Below are positions 7,444 to 14,400 of a stretch of DNA of 51,022 nucleotides, one piece after another. The DNA lies in IMG/VR virus record IMGVR_UViG_3300030687_000021, positions 1 to 51,022 of that record; one strand, written 5' to 3'. Position 1 is the stretch's first letter. Each line of letters opens with the position of its first letter. The position numbers and the translations under genes were made by a program. The notes under the pieces were generated by a model that saw only the letters and a list, made by a program, of their open reading frames with translations, had not been told where the DNA came from and made no database searches. This stretch comes from a virus.

Positions 7444-8378
7444 GCGGGAGCTGCACTGCTGCCGGCTTTCGTGCGAACCTTGGCGATTTCTTCGTTCGCG
7501 TCCAGCAGGGCGCGGAGCTGCGCCTTGGGCATCTGCACGTTCACGAAATCCTCATCTTTTGCGTCTTGAATCGCAACGCGCGCTGCGATTTCGAACGACT
7601 GCGTGAAAATCGTTCGGATGGTGTTTTCGCAGCGGTCGGCCAGTTTGCGGGGAAGGGCTGTTCCAGAGATAGACTTCTGCGTCAGCTTACCTTTCTTCGA
7701 TCTATCGAGCAGCGACTGCAGGAACGGTCCTGCGTCGCTGCCATGCTCCTTGATCGCTTTGATTGCTACCCGGCCCGGAACCTTGCCTAGGGCTACCAGC
7801 ATATGTACGTCTGGACTGGACATGGCGAGCGTCAGCGCCTGATCGACGTGCGACTGCGACTTGTGCTCTTCGGCCGCAATCACTGCGCGCGATATACCGA
7901 TCTTAACGAGCTTGAGGTAGCCGATGCCTTGTTCCAGCGTCGATATGGGTTCCGAGCCTTCCGCGGTGCCGAGCATATGGAACACGCGGTCTGCCAAAGC
8001 TTGCGCTTCCGGCGAAAGGGGTACTGCGGTGCCGAGCTTGCGACCAGTGGCGTTGCCATTAAGCTCGCGCACGTCCACTTCGAGAATTATGTGACCCTCA
8101 GCGATCAGCTCTTGGAACGCGGTAGTGCGCCGATGGCCGTCGACGACGAACGAACCGCCTACATCGTTACGCACGTCGATTGCCGGCATGCTCGCACCGG
8201 CTAAGATGTCTAGCTTCATCTTACCGATTTTCTCGCGCGCCTCCGGCGTATCGATTCGCACATTGAAGCCCTCCTCGATCAGGAGCAGCGCTGGGTTCAG
8301 CTTGTAGTACTTTGAGTGTTTTTTGACGCCAGGTTCGTGCCCTTCGGCGCGCTGTTTCATCGAAAGTATTTGTGCCAT
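7440..8378 (-). CDS. ParB/Srx-domain protein (plasmid partition or regulator), 312 aa
   Basis: After about 30 residues comes a ParB N-terminal-type domain: EGFNVR, then a central strand and the hallmark VDGHRRTTAFQEL (about residues 80-92). A helical region follows (SRAVIAAEEHKSQSHVDQAL, about residues 165-185) that fits the ParB HTH domain. The open frame begins at 8459, but I start at the ATG at 8378 because CCAAGG precedes it and the longer version would run through the promoter and dyad. Family members bind centromere DNA and may hydrolyse CTP. The gene is not next to parA, so it may be a second segregation factor or a regulator. It could itself bind the repeated dyads or the hairpin array. 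Confidence 0.75.
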   Translation of the reverse strand: MAQILSMKQRAEGHEPGVKKHSKYYKLNPALLLIEEGFNVRIDTPEAREKIGKMKLDILAGASMPAIDVRNDVGGSFVVDGHRRTTAFQELIAEGHIILEVDVRELNGNATGRKLGTAVPLSPEAQALADRVFHMLGTAEGSEPISTLEQGIGYLKLVKIGISRAVIAAEEHKSQSHVDQALTLAMSSPDVHMLVALGKVPGRVAIKAIKEHGSDAGPFLQSLLDRSKKGKLTQKSISGTALPRKLADRCENTIRTIFTQSFEIAARVAIQDAKDEDFVNVQMPKAQLRALLDANEEIAKVRTKAGSSAAPA

Positions 8379-8407
8379 TCGGATACCTTGGGGTTGGGTG
8401 TATCCGA

Positions 8408-8446
8408 ATAATACACAAACGAAAACGCTTTGTAGAGCGCTTTTCG
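8408..8446 (-). promoter_or_regulatory. ParB-operon promoter with dyad over the -35 box
   Basis: The dyad at 8420-8446 has CGAAAA, inner CGCTTTGTAGAGCG and TTTTCG. On the - strand its centre gives a -35 TCTACA (8431-8436). A 17-base spacer follows, then -10 TATTAT (8408-8413), about 30 bases before the start codon. A protein bound here would cover the -35 box, which suggests repression or autoregulation. Confidence 0.6.
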
Positions 8447-8570
8447 TTTTATTTGTCACGCATTTCTGCTATCGATCGGTACACAGCTGCTGGGTGGATA
8501 CGTAACCGTCCGTATCGTATAATTTATTGCACCTTATAATTTTTCATAGGGTCCTCAGCGCTCTATGAAA

Positions 8571-8591
8571 AGCCCCGCTCTTGGCGGGGCT
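8571..8591 (-). terminator. Rho-independent terminator of the rep operon
   Basis: Arms AGCCCCGC (8571-8578) and GCGGGGCT (8584-8591) form the stem, followed on the - strand by TTTT (8567-8570). It lies 35 bases past the stop of the last rep-operon gene and insulates the ParB promoter. Between here and the dyad (8450-8570) I see no gene. Confidence 0.85.
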
Positions 8592-8625
8592 CTCGTATTT
8601 TACATAATCTTAATTATCGAACTTA

Positions 8626-8919
8626 TCAAGGGTTAACCTGATAACCTACAAACGACTCGGCCTCGTCCTTTGCTTCTTGGAAAGCCGCGGCGCTTAGGTA
8701 AGCTACCCACGCCTCGACCGGACGTGCGCTGTCCGCAATTTTCAGCCACAGCGCCCGATCCTGCTCTGAAAGCCCGTTGAACCAAGCAATCCCGGCGACC
8801 GGGTCTACTGTGACAGGAAACACACCGCCGCCGGCTTCGACGCCGTCCTCAAACAGCTTGAGACGCCATCCGCCTCCAAGCTCGTAGCTCGGGTCGAGCG
8901 TATAGCTACGGCGGAGCAT
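8626..8919 (-). CDS. Hypothetical protein of the rep operon, 97 aa
   Basis: The N-terminus is a beta-hairpin-like stretch (SYELGGGWRLKLFEDGVEAG) and the rest is helical (LSEQDRALWLKIADSARPVE). No known family. The start overlaps the upstream H-NS-like gene stop as TAATG, and the gene ends just before a terminator, so it is co-transcribed with trfA. A copy-control or regulatory role is possible from context only. Confidence 0.55.
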   Translation of the reverse strand: MLRRSYTLDPSYELGGGWRLKLFEDGVEAGGGVFPVTVDPVAGIAWFNGLSEQDRALWLKIADSARPVEAWVAYLSAAAFQEAKDEAESFVGYQVNP

Positions 8920-9140
8920 TATTTGCCGGCCGCGGCGTTATCCGCGTCAATCTGCTCGCGCGAGCGACGCGGACGCTTCACTCGAATCATGCCGAACACC
9001 TGCGCCACGGTGAAGCCGTACATCCGCACGTCATCACGGATTACGGCGAGCGCCTGCTGCTCCGCCTCGGGAGCTAACAGCGAAATACGTTCCTGGAGCA
9101 CCTGAAGTTCGTCCTTCAACTGCTTTAGCGTTTGAGTCAT
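8919..9140 (-). CDS. H-NS-like small protein, 73 aa
   Basis: An N-terminal coiled coil (LKQLKDELQVLQERISLL) leads to IRDDVRMYGFTVAQVFG and then a basic KRPRRSREQ stretch. This order resembles the oligomerisation domain and linker of short betaproteobacterial H-NS family proteins. The C-terminal GxGxxPxW DNA-binding loop is absent. It may be a truncated H-NS-like modulator that pairs with host H-NS, or simply a basic helical protein. It lies 17 bases after trfA and overlaps the next gene. Confidence 0.5.
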   Translation of the reverse strand: MTQTLKQLKDELQVLQERISLLAPEAEQQALAVIRDDVRMYGFTVAQVFGMIRVKRPRRSREQIDADNAAAGK

Positions 9141-9157
9141 TCCATACCTCTCGATTG

Positions 9158-10090
9158 TCAGGCTGCGATTGCGGTCTGACGCCTACGTTTAACCTGCACT
9201 AAATCCGTCCGCGGGTCTATCGAAGCCGACTCGAAGAAGCCGGACTCTTCCAGGTTCCTGAGTGCGCCCTTGAGCATGTAGCGAAACTTGGCCAGTGTGG
9301 CGCAGCTGCTGCCACAGAGCGTGTACAGCGTCGATGTCTTGTAGGCGTAAGGCTCGCGATGTGTGAAATAAAAACTGTGCAGCCACTTCTCCAGCGACGT
9401 GAGCGACAGGCGCTGCTCCCAGTCAACTAGCGTGAATTCATCCTTGCCGAACAGATTAATGATGTCGGGGTCAAGACGGAACTGCCATTTGACGTGTTTC
9501 CCCTGTTCGGACTCTTCGCCCTCTTCTCGCCATTTCAACTTAGCGATCAAGCGGCCGTTGTAACCGTTCCGTTTTCTCTTAGGCGCTGCCGCGCCGGCAG
9601 CGACGCTCGCCTCCACTTCGTCCTCGTTGGTGTACGTGACCCATATGGTGCCCTCAGAGAGTCTGCCGATGGATTCCAGGAGGCGTTTGTACTTGTCCGA
9701 CGACCTGCCCCACCCTAGCGCCGTCAGAACCATGTGGCCCGTGACGACGAACGGCTCTCCGACATCAACCATCCGACCCAAGTGGACGATCTGAAGGAAC
9801 ACGTCCTCGTCGTCCTGCCGCAGCTCCTCACCCGTGTACTGGATCACGATTCCCTGCAGCGACGCTATGACCTCTCGTGCGTACATGCGGCGCGGTTCAT
9901 TGCGGTTTCCCACAGTGAACAAGGCGCATCGAGCCAGCGAGTTAGGAAGCCCCCTCACCTTGTCAGACCAGAGCATCAACTGCTGGATCACCTTTAGTTT
10001 CAAGGCTTTCTCAGGCTTAGCTTTTACCGACTTCGAAGCCCGCTGAGCAACCTCGTGTACCCTGTCCATAAACTGCCGTGCGTCTTCCAT
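9158..10090 (-). CDS. trfA: TrfA-family plasmid replication initiator, 310 aa
   Basis: The central region matches RK2 TrfA in order and spacing: LPNSLARCALFTVGNR (about residues 46-61), then IQYTGEELRQDDEDVFLQIVH (split by a few residues). This continues as GEPFVVT...LGWGRSSDKYKRLLESI and the HSFYFTHREPYAYK segment near residue 235. TrfA proteins bind iterons as monomers through two winged-helix domains, open the origin and recruit host DnaB. The start ATG has AGAGG six bases upstream. Directly upstream lie 14 iterons, the expected binding site. The protein is the shorter, Pseudomonas-independent type, without the long N-terminal extension of RK2 TrfA-44. Confidence 0.9.
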   Translation of the reverse strand: MEDARQFMDRVHEVAQRASKSVKAKPEKALKLKVIQQLMLWSDKVRGLPNSLARCALFTVGNRNEPRRMYAREVIASLQGIVIQYTGEELRQDDEDVFLQIVHLGRMVDVGEPFVVTGHMVLTALGWGRSSDKYKRLLESIGRLSEGTIWVTYTNEDEVEASVAAGAAAPKRKRNGYNGRLIAKLKWREEGEESEQGKHVKWQFRLDPDIINLFGKDEFTLVDWEQRLSLTSLEKWLHSFYFTHREPYAYKTSTLYTLCGSSCATLAKFRYMLKGALRNLEESGFFESASIDPRTDLVQVKRRRQTAIAA

Positions 10091-10158
10091 CGCTGGCCTC
10101 TTGCGTGTTGGTTTTCAGGACTCTAGCACGGGGTCCAAATCAAATTAAAGCGGAAATG

Positions 10159-10387
10159 TTCGCCTTAAGACTGATGGCACTTGATGTTCGCCTTTTGACT
10201 GATGCACTCTTTCGCCTTATGGCTGATGTCTAGATTCGTCTTTTGACTGATCCGAGTAACCTCGCCTTTAGGCTGATCGCTGCATTCGCCCTATGACTGA
10301 CGGTTTTCGTCTGAAGACTGATCAATGTCGCCTTTAGCCTGACAAAAACTCGCCTTTAGGCGCATCCATATTCGCCTTTAGCCTGAC
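10159..10387 (+). repeat. Iterons of oriV, group 1 (ten direct copies)
   Basis: Ten copies of a 17-18 base iteron with consensus TTCGCCTTTAGGCTGAT start at 10159, 10187, 10211, 10235, 10261, 10285, 10306, 10327, 10349 and 10371. The spacing is 21-28 bases (about two helical turns). Copies vary at the central purines, and the ninth has a degenerate 3' end. They lie immediately upstream of trfA and are the probable TrfA binding sites. Confidence 0.9.
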
Positions 10388-10485
10388 AACGCATTTCCTG
10401 TAAAGCCTTATAAACAAAGGGCTTCCAGAATTTCTGAAAGCCCCCTAATCGTCTTTAATGTTTATAAATGGTTTACCCCTTGAAT
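10388..10485. other. AT-rich segment of the origin with DnaA-like boxes
   Basis: Between the two opposed iteron groups lies an AT-rich stretch with TTATAAACA (10408-10416, one mismatch to the DnaA box). It also has a hairpin-like GGGCTT...AAGCCC and TTTATAAATGG. This is the likely unwinding region. No gene is present. Confidence 0.6.
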
Positions 10486-10640
10486 CATCAGCCTAAAGGC
10501 GATATTCGCAGCGTCCGCGCCCTTCTCTCAAACCTCGAAACTACTTTAAAAGAGCCATCAGTCAAAAGACGAAAACCAGCGATTCTGCTCTTGTAAACCA
10601 TCAGTCAAAAGGCGAATATCACGATCACTCTAAAGACGAA
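10486..10640 (-). repeat. Iterons of oriV, group 2 (four inverted copies)
   Basis: Four copies of the same iteron in the opposite orientation occur at 10486-10502, 10556-10573, 10599-10616 and 10624-10640. They include two near-perfect copies reading TTCGTCTTTTGACTGATG on the - strand. Spacing is wider (about 70, 43 and 25 bases), so they may handcuff with group 1 and control copy number rather than fire initiation. Confidence 0.85.
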
Positions 10641-10684
10641 AACCGGTTTAGCAGAAAAGGGGCAAAACCTTTGTTAGTGAGCAC

Positions 10685-11065
10685 TCACTTTAGCTCTATG
10701 CCCCGTTCTGCCATCATCCGCCGGATTTCCGTCTCGATTCCACGCGCAGCTATCTTAGTCATGCTTTCGCCTGGCGTGTATGTCGCCAGCTCGTTCAAAA
10801 CTTCGTGCAGATCAGAGCGAATGCGAACGTTGAACTGCGTCGTCGGCACCTTCTTCGGCAACACGCGCCAATCAGTTGCCGGTGCTGCGGTTTCTGCTTC
10901 AAGAGCCGCGGCCGGCGGCGCTTCCTGCTGTTGCGTGGCTGCTACAGGTGCGGGGGCTGGCAGCGCCTCAGCTGCCGGCGGGACCTCGTTGATAATCCCC
11001 TGGACTTTGGCCAAGGTCTCTTCCGGCGTTGCGGCCCTGGGGCGCGCGGTCATGGGCTTACTCAT
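10685..11065 (-). CDS. RHH-type partition partner of ParA, 126 aa
   Basis: The first about 70 residues are disordered and proline/alanine/glutamine-rich. The C-terminal about 50 residues (FNVRIRSDLHEVLNELATYT, then a second helix IAARGIETEIRRMM) look like a ribbon-helix-helix domain with a beta strand at FNVRI. I start at the ATG at 11065, which overlaps the parA stop, rather than the longer frame. A small RHH protein after a short ParA is the type Ib arrangement (as in ParF/ParG). The mobile N-terminal tail would contact ParA, and the RHH would bind the centromere. Confidence 0.75.
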   Translation of the reverse strand: MSKPMTARPRAATPEETLAKVQGIINEVPPAAEALPAPAPVAATQQQEAPPAAALEAETAAPATDWRVLPKKVPTTQFNVRIRSDLHEVLNELATYTPGESMTKIAARGIETEIRRMMAERGIELK

Positions 11066-11708
11066 TTCCGAAAATCTCCAGATAAAGGCTCTCAATTTCA
11101 GCTGCGGCTTTGGGGTCATACTCGCTACGAGACAGCTCACGAACGCCCTTCCCTGCCTCATATGCGTTCTGATACGCGACGCGCTCGCAAACACGCGAAT
11201 CCAGCAGCTTCATACAGTCGCTGAACTCCGCGAATCCGTCCGTGAACCGTTTGAACTGGTTGCTCGACCCGTTGACCATGTTGAGCACCACGCACACGTC
11301 TTTGGGCGTCTCAATCTCAGCGTTGATGCGCCGGATAAAGTCTGCGAAGTCCGGGAACGTGCGTAGGTCTGCCGGCGACGGCTTGATCGGTACGATGGTC
11401 TTGTCTGCAATGACAATAGCCTCGCGCAAGTCCCGTGTGTCTTTACCGCCAATATCCACGATCACTGTGTCGAACGCCTCGCGCATCTTGATAAGCTCTT
11501 TCGTAAGGCTCTTACCCTTCGACACACACACGATCTGTGGAACCACCTCGTTATAGACTCGCGCGGCGGCCCACTCAGTTGTCGTGCGCTGCGGGTCTAG
11601 GTCGACCAGTAGGGTCTCAAATCCCCTACTCGCACGCTCCACGGCCATCTCTTCCGCGAGCGTGGACTTACCCACTCCACCCTTCTCTGCACCAAACGTA
11701 TATAGCAT
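11058..11708 (-). CDS. parA: ParA-family partition ATPase, 216 aa
   Basis: The N-terminus is a deviant Walker A, AEKGGVGKSTLAEE (about residues 7-20), followed by LLVDLDPQRTTTEW (Walker A') and TVIVDIGGKD (Walker B). At 216 aa it lacks the N-terminal HTH of type Ia ParA, so it is type Ib. It forms ATP-dependent patterns on the nucleoid and segregates the plasmid form. The ATG at 11708 has GGAG 5 bases upstream; a GTG at 11711 is an alternative. The downstream gene is its RHH partner, and the upstream region holds repeated TATAGCAC sites. Confidence 0.92.
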   Translation of the reverse strand: MLYTFGAEKGGVGKSTLAEEMAVERASRGFETLLVDLDPQRTTTEWAAARVYNEVVPQIVCVSKGKSLTKELIKMREAFDTVIVDIGGKDTRDLREAIVIADKTIVPIKPSPADLRTFPDFADFIRRINAEIETPKDVCVVLNMVNGSSNQFKRFTDGFAEFSDCMKLLDSRVCERVAYQNAYEAGKGVRELSRSEYDPKAAAEIESLYLEIFGNE

Positions 11709-11778
11709 CACCGCTCCATGTGATTAACCCATCTACCAGATTAGCGGCGTCAGTTCGGCGAGTCAAACGTTTAAGTGA

Positions 11779-11806
11779 TAAATGCCGTATTTATAGTTTT
11801 GTGTTG
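11779..11806 (-). promoter_or_regulatory. parA promoter-like element of the ACTATAAA family
   Basis: On the - strand, CAACAC, then a 16-17 base spacer with AAAACTATAAATACGG, then CATTTA. The spacer matches the promoter family exactly, but the -35 and -10 hexamers are weak. It may need an activator, or may only be an operator. Confidence 0.4.
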
Positions 11807-11830
11807 GCATTCCACTACGCTGATACATCA

Positions 11831-11897
11831 TGCTATATAGCACCGTGTATGTGTAGCATTGCATATAGCACGCTATATAGCACTGACGCTATATGTG
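11831..11897. repeat. Candidate partition centromere: repeated TATAGCAC
   Basis: The 12-mer GCTATATAGCAC occurs at 11832 and 11872 (40 bases apart). A third TATAGCAC lies at 11864 and a related CGCTATAT at 11887. TGCTATATAGCA (11831-11842) is a perfect palindrome. Small palindromic repeats upstream of parA are typical binding sites for an RHH partner. No gene lies in 11709-11901. Confidence 0.65.
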
Positions 11898-11901
11898 TTG
11901 A

Positions 11902-12162
11902 TTAAAACAGTTGATCAGTCGGCGGAGTGGGGCGCGGTACGGGTGCGTCATCAGGCCAATGGTCGGTCCAATAGATAGTTGCTCGGATGTTTGCGGGCTT
12001 GCTCGCTGCTTCGGCTGCTTCCTTGCGTGTGCAGTCGGAGGGTGCTGGGCTTGACCACTCATAGCCATTCCACCAGCGCCACGCAGATAGGTTATTGAAG
12101 CGCGACGCAATCCACCAGCCAATGAACGGGGGAGGGCCTTCGTGCCATACAGGTTTAGTCAT
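11902..12162 (-). CDS. Hypothetical tryptophan-rich phage protein, 86 aa
   Basis: The protein is tryptophan-rich (GPPPFIGWWIAS and WRWWNGYEWS), like small phage proteins that resemble DUF551, with a proline-rich tail. I start at the ATG at 12162, not the longer frame that begins inside a terminator stem. The only ribosome site, GAAGGGG, lies in the 3' arm of that terminator hairpin, so folding would hide it. Role unknown. Confidence 0.6.
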   Translation of the reverse strand: MTKPVWHEGPPPFIGWWIASRFNNLSAWRWWNGYEWSSPAPSDCTRKEAAEAASKPANIRATIYWTDHWPDDAPVPRPTPPTDQLF

Positions 12163-12166
12163 AAAT

Positions 12167-12193
12167 AAAAGCCCCTTCGGCAAGGAAGGGGCT
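12167..12193 (-). terminator. Terminator whose stem holds the next gene's ribosome site
   Basis: Arms AGCCCCTTC (12170-12178) and GAAGGGGCT (12185-12193) form a 9-bp stem, followed on the - strand by TTTTATTTAT. It ends the long accessory operon. The arm GAAGGGG lies nine bases from the ATG at 12162 and could double as its Shine-Dalgarno sequence. Confidence 0.8.
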
Positions 12194-12249
12194 ATTTGAG
12201 CATAGGTGAGGGGAGGGCGATCAGCAGGACACTACCACGGCGGCCATCT

Positions 12250-12810
12250 TCATTTTACAGATCCCAGCACATCAGTAACGATAGCCCACAGAGCCTCAGG
12301 TGCCCATTGCTTGCGATCAAAGTCCACATCGGGGTCTACACCCAACGCACATAGGGAATGGGCACCGCGGGTGCCTTCGTCGGTCTTCTTCATGATGGTC
12401 GCCACCTTGCCGTCGCCGCCCGGTTGCGTCGAGTGGTAGCAATATGCCATAAACCGGTATTCCTGGCCGGCTTCGATCACATCTGCAGCTTGCTGGTGCA
12501 CTGCCAGCGTAAAGTCCGGTTTCCAGGGCCTATTGCCGCGTTTGGTGCGTTTCCCTTCGTGCAGGTAGGCCATATGCGTAGAAAGGTCGGAAACCTGCCT
12601 GGTGGCCGTATAGCGCACGTTTATCTGCTGGCCAACCAGGACACGGGACGTAAAGCTGAACCGATGGTCATGGATCGCTGAATGCTCAAAACAGGAGCGG
12701 CGCGGCAGCTCCGGGTGCCAAACATGCATCCGTTGATTGCCGGCGAGCTTGACCTGGACAAATCCAAGGCCGTGAAGGGTGATATTTTCTTCTGTTGGTT
12801 CGAATTTCAT
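12250..12810 (-). CDS. Cupin-like phage protein, 186 aa
   Basis: A single-domain beta-rich protein with the phage motif MHVWHPELPRR, then SAIHDHRFSFTSRVLVGQ (about residues 45-62). Its histidines (HPE, HDH and YCYHSTQ near residue 124) could bind a metal as in cupins. Such proteins are common in tailed phages of proteobacteria, without a known substrate. It ends the operon just before the 12167 terminator and overlaps the upstream gene by an ATGA. Confidence 0.65.
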   Translation of the reverse strand: MKFEPTEENITLHGLGFVQVKLAGNQRMHVWHPELPRRSCFEHSAIHDHRFSFTSRVLVGQQINVRYTATRQVSDLSTHMAYLHEGKRTKRGNRPWKPDFTLAVHQQAADVIEAGQEYRFMAYCYHSTQPGGDGKVATIMKKTDEGTRGAHSLCALGVDPDVDFDRKQWAPEALWAIVTDVLGSVK

Positions 12811-13253
12811 GCTTCTAGTCCTTTTACTATCTGAATCGCAGCGTACTCAGCGCGGATCTGCGCTGCCTGCTTTTTAACGCTGCCCATGTCCTGACTATCC
12901 ACCGTGAGCCGACGCAGGGCGTTGATCCGCTCGCAAGGCCAGGGAACGTCGGTGTGTCTGCATTGGTGCTGCTTCATGGCGTCGGCCAGGGTGTATCGGT
13001 GCGCCTTCTCTAAACTCGTTGTGTAGCCGTTTCCGCCTGCTTTCCACCACAGAGGGCAGTTGCCTGTGAAGCTGCGAGAGTCCTGCAGGTAGTACAGCGG
13101 CTCCGCAGGAGCTTCTACCTCCAACGCAGCGTCGATCCGACTTAGTAGCTCCACAGGAACTGTAAGAACTAGACTTTTAGGAACCAAATGCGGTCGCGCC
13201 GCATTCGCATTGTGCCGTTTCAAGCCTGCAATTTCCGTCAGCAGCTCTTTCAT
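12807..13253 (-). CDS. Hypothetical protein, 148 aa
   Basis: I start at the ATG at 13253 (MKELLTEIAGLKRH), which overlaps the upstream stop as ATGA. An earlier in-frame start would run inside the previous gene. The N-terminus is helical and basic; the middle has PLYYLQDSRSFTGNCPLWW, and the C-terminus is helical. The layout resembles small accessory phage proteins (YYLQDxRxxxGNCxxWW). No enzymatic motif is visible. Confidence 0.6.
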   Translation of the reverse strand: MKELLTEIAGLKRHNANAARPHLVPKSLVLTVPVELLSRIDAALEVEAPAEPLYYLQDSRSFTGNCPLWWKAGGNGYTTSLEKAHRYTLADAMKQHQCRHTDVPWPCERINALRRLTVDSQDMGSVKKQAAQIRAEYAAIQIVKGLEA

Positions 13254-13615
13254 CCCGTTGCTCCGTTCCGCGCGCAGGTGTCCATTCCGCAGTGGCCTGG
13301 GTAATCGCCCCCTCTGATATATTCCCGCCACTCGTCCATCCCCACAAATGGGCTGTGCGGATCGTGTTCGAAGACCGGAGTAGAGGCCTTCGGCTCAAGT
13401 GCAGCCTGCACGGACTCCTGGAACGCGCCAGGCCGAGACGCTTTCGGACGGCACCTGTCACTCGCCCAGGCCGCGCTATGCCGTGCGTGCGACTTGTGTC
13501 TGTTGTCCGCATTCAAGCAATTCCTGCCTCGCCTGCTCCTGCGGTGCTTAGTATGCCTTATCTTCCGTGACGCGCCGACACGCTCGTAGCCGTAATCGCG
13601 GCGTTGGGCTTTCAT
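13250..13615 (-). CDS. Hypothetical basic protein, 121 aa
   Basis: The first 60 residues are very rich in arginine, histidine and lysine. The C-terminal half has VFEHDPHSPFVGMDEWREY and CGMDTCARNG. ATGA overlaps on both ends support translation in this frame, although a competing + strand frame is open over much of it. The basic half suggests nucleic-acid binding or disorder. Confidence 0.5.
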   Translation of the reverse strand: MKAQRRDYGYERVGASRKIRHTKHRRSRRGRNCLNADNRHKSHARHSAAWASDRCRPKASRPGAFQESVQAALEPKASTPVFEHDPHSPFVGMDEWREYIRGGDYPGHCGMDTCARNGATG

Positions 13616-14400
13616 ACTGGGGTCTCCCCATGAAACTGATCAGCGCCGATGTAGATGCTTTCTGGCGCTTCCGGCCACTCGCGGCGCGTTACGTCGAAAT
13701 CTCCTTGATTCCAGCGTCTCAGGAACTGCAATCCGTCATCGGTTTCGAGCGCGAACTGGATGGCATCTAATGCCGGGTTAGGCGCGACTGAGGTTTCGGC
13801 CGGCTGTTCAATCTTGCGCGCAATCATGCCGAGAACGGAAAACAGGCAACCCATCAGCTCACTATCGCCCTTCGGCACTGCGTCATTCAACCCCAGTAGA
13901 TTGACGATCCGGCGTAAGCGAAGGGCAGAGTGATCGTCAACCGGCTCAGCTTCCTTGGCCGCGTAGACCCTCGCTGCCCAGTCCGCGAACTTCTCGCCGT
14001 CGCGGCGTGCGGGAATCGGGGCCACACGCTGCGCCGTCATTTCAACGTCATGACATCGGCGTGCCCAGTACGCGGTCTTGGCGCGTTCTTCAAGTAATGC
14101 CGAGTCAATGGTTTCTTTCGAGCGCCTCAGGCCTGACCGTACTCCGGCGTCGAAAACCTCCTGGCTCGTAGGCGTGCGACGGCGCATAGCATAAAAAATG
14201 TCTTCGAATCCGGTCAGGGTATCCGGAGTTATTTCGACAGGGTTACCGGGTTTTGCAGTCACTGCGCACCTCCTTTTAAGCGTCCTTCGATTTGATGCTG
14301 CTGAATAGCCGTCCCGACAGATGAATACCGCGCCCACGGGTGCGCTCTCCATAGCCCTCGTCGTGCGGCCGGTGCCTCTATCGGAGTCGGCGGTTATCAT
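13612..14400 (-). CDS. P-loop-like N-terminus plus unknown domain, 262 aa; possible internal start
   Basis: I start at the ATG at 14400, which overlaps the upstream stop as ATGA. The N-terminus has RGTGRTTRAM (about residue 8), a P-loop-like sequence, followed by GAVFICRDG. The frame then runs without a stop into a helical domain rich in charged residues (LLEERAKTAYWARRCHD). At 14262 there is an in-frame GTG preceded by AAAAGGAGG, a near-perfect ribosome site. The region may therefore encode two products, a short P-loop piece and a 216-aa downstream protein. Function is not recognised. Confidence 0.55.
   Translation of the reverse strand: MITADSDRGTGRTTRAMESAPVGAVFICRDGYSAASNRRTLKRRCAVTAKPGNPVEITPDTLTGFEDIFYAMRRRTPTSQEVFDAGVRSGLRRSKETIDSALLEERAKTAYWARRCHDVEMTAQRVAPIPARRDGEKFADWAARVYAAKEAEPVDDHSALRLRRIVNLLGLNDAVPKGDSELMGCLFSVLGMIARKIEQPAETSVAPNPALDAIQFALETDDGLQFLRRWNQGDFDVTRREWPEAPESIYIGADQFHGETPV
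14260..14276 (-). promoter_or_regulatory. Strong internal ribosome site and GTG start
   Basis: On the - strand, AAAAGGAGG is followed six bases later by GTG (14260-14262), inside an open frame that starts at 14400. Another frame has a TGA overlapping this GTG as GTGA, as at other gene junctions here. It suggests the upstream gene once ended at this point. Confidence 0.6.

Noticed and set aside
8379-8459. N-terminal extension of the ParB-like protein
   Set aside because: It would translate through the dyad and promoter and is not ParB-like; the ATG at 8378 has its own ribosome site.
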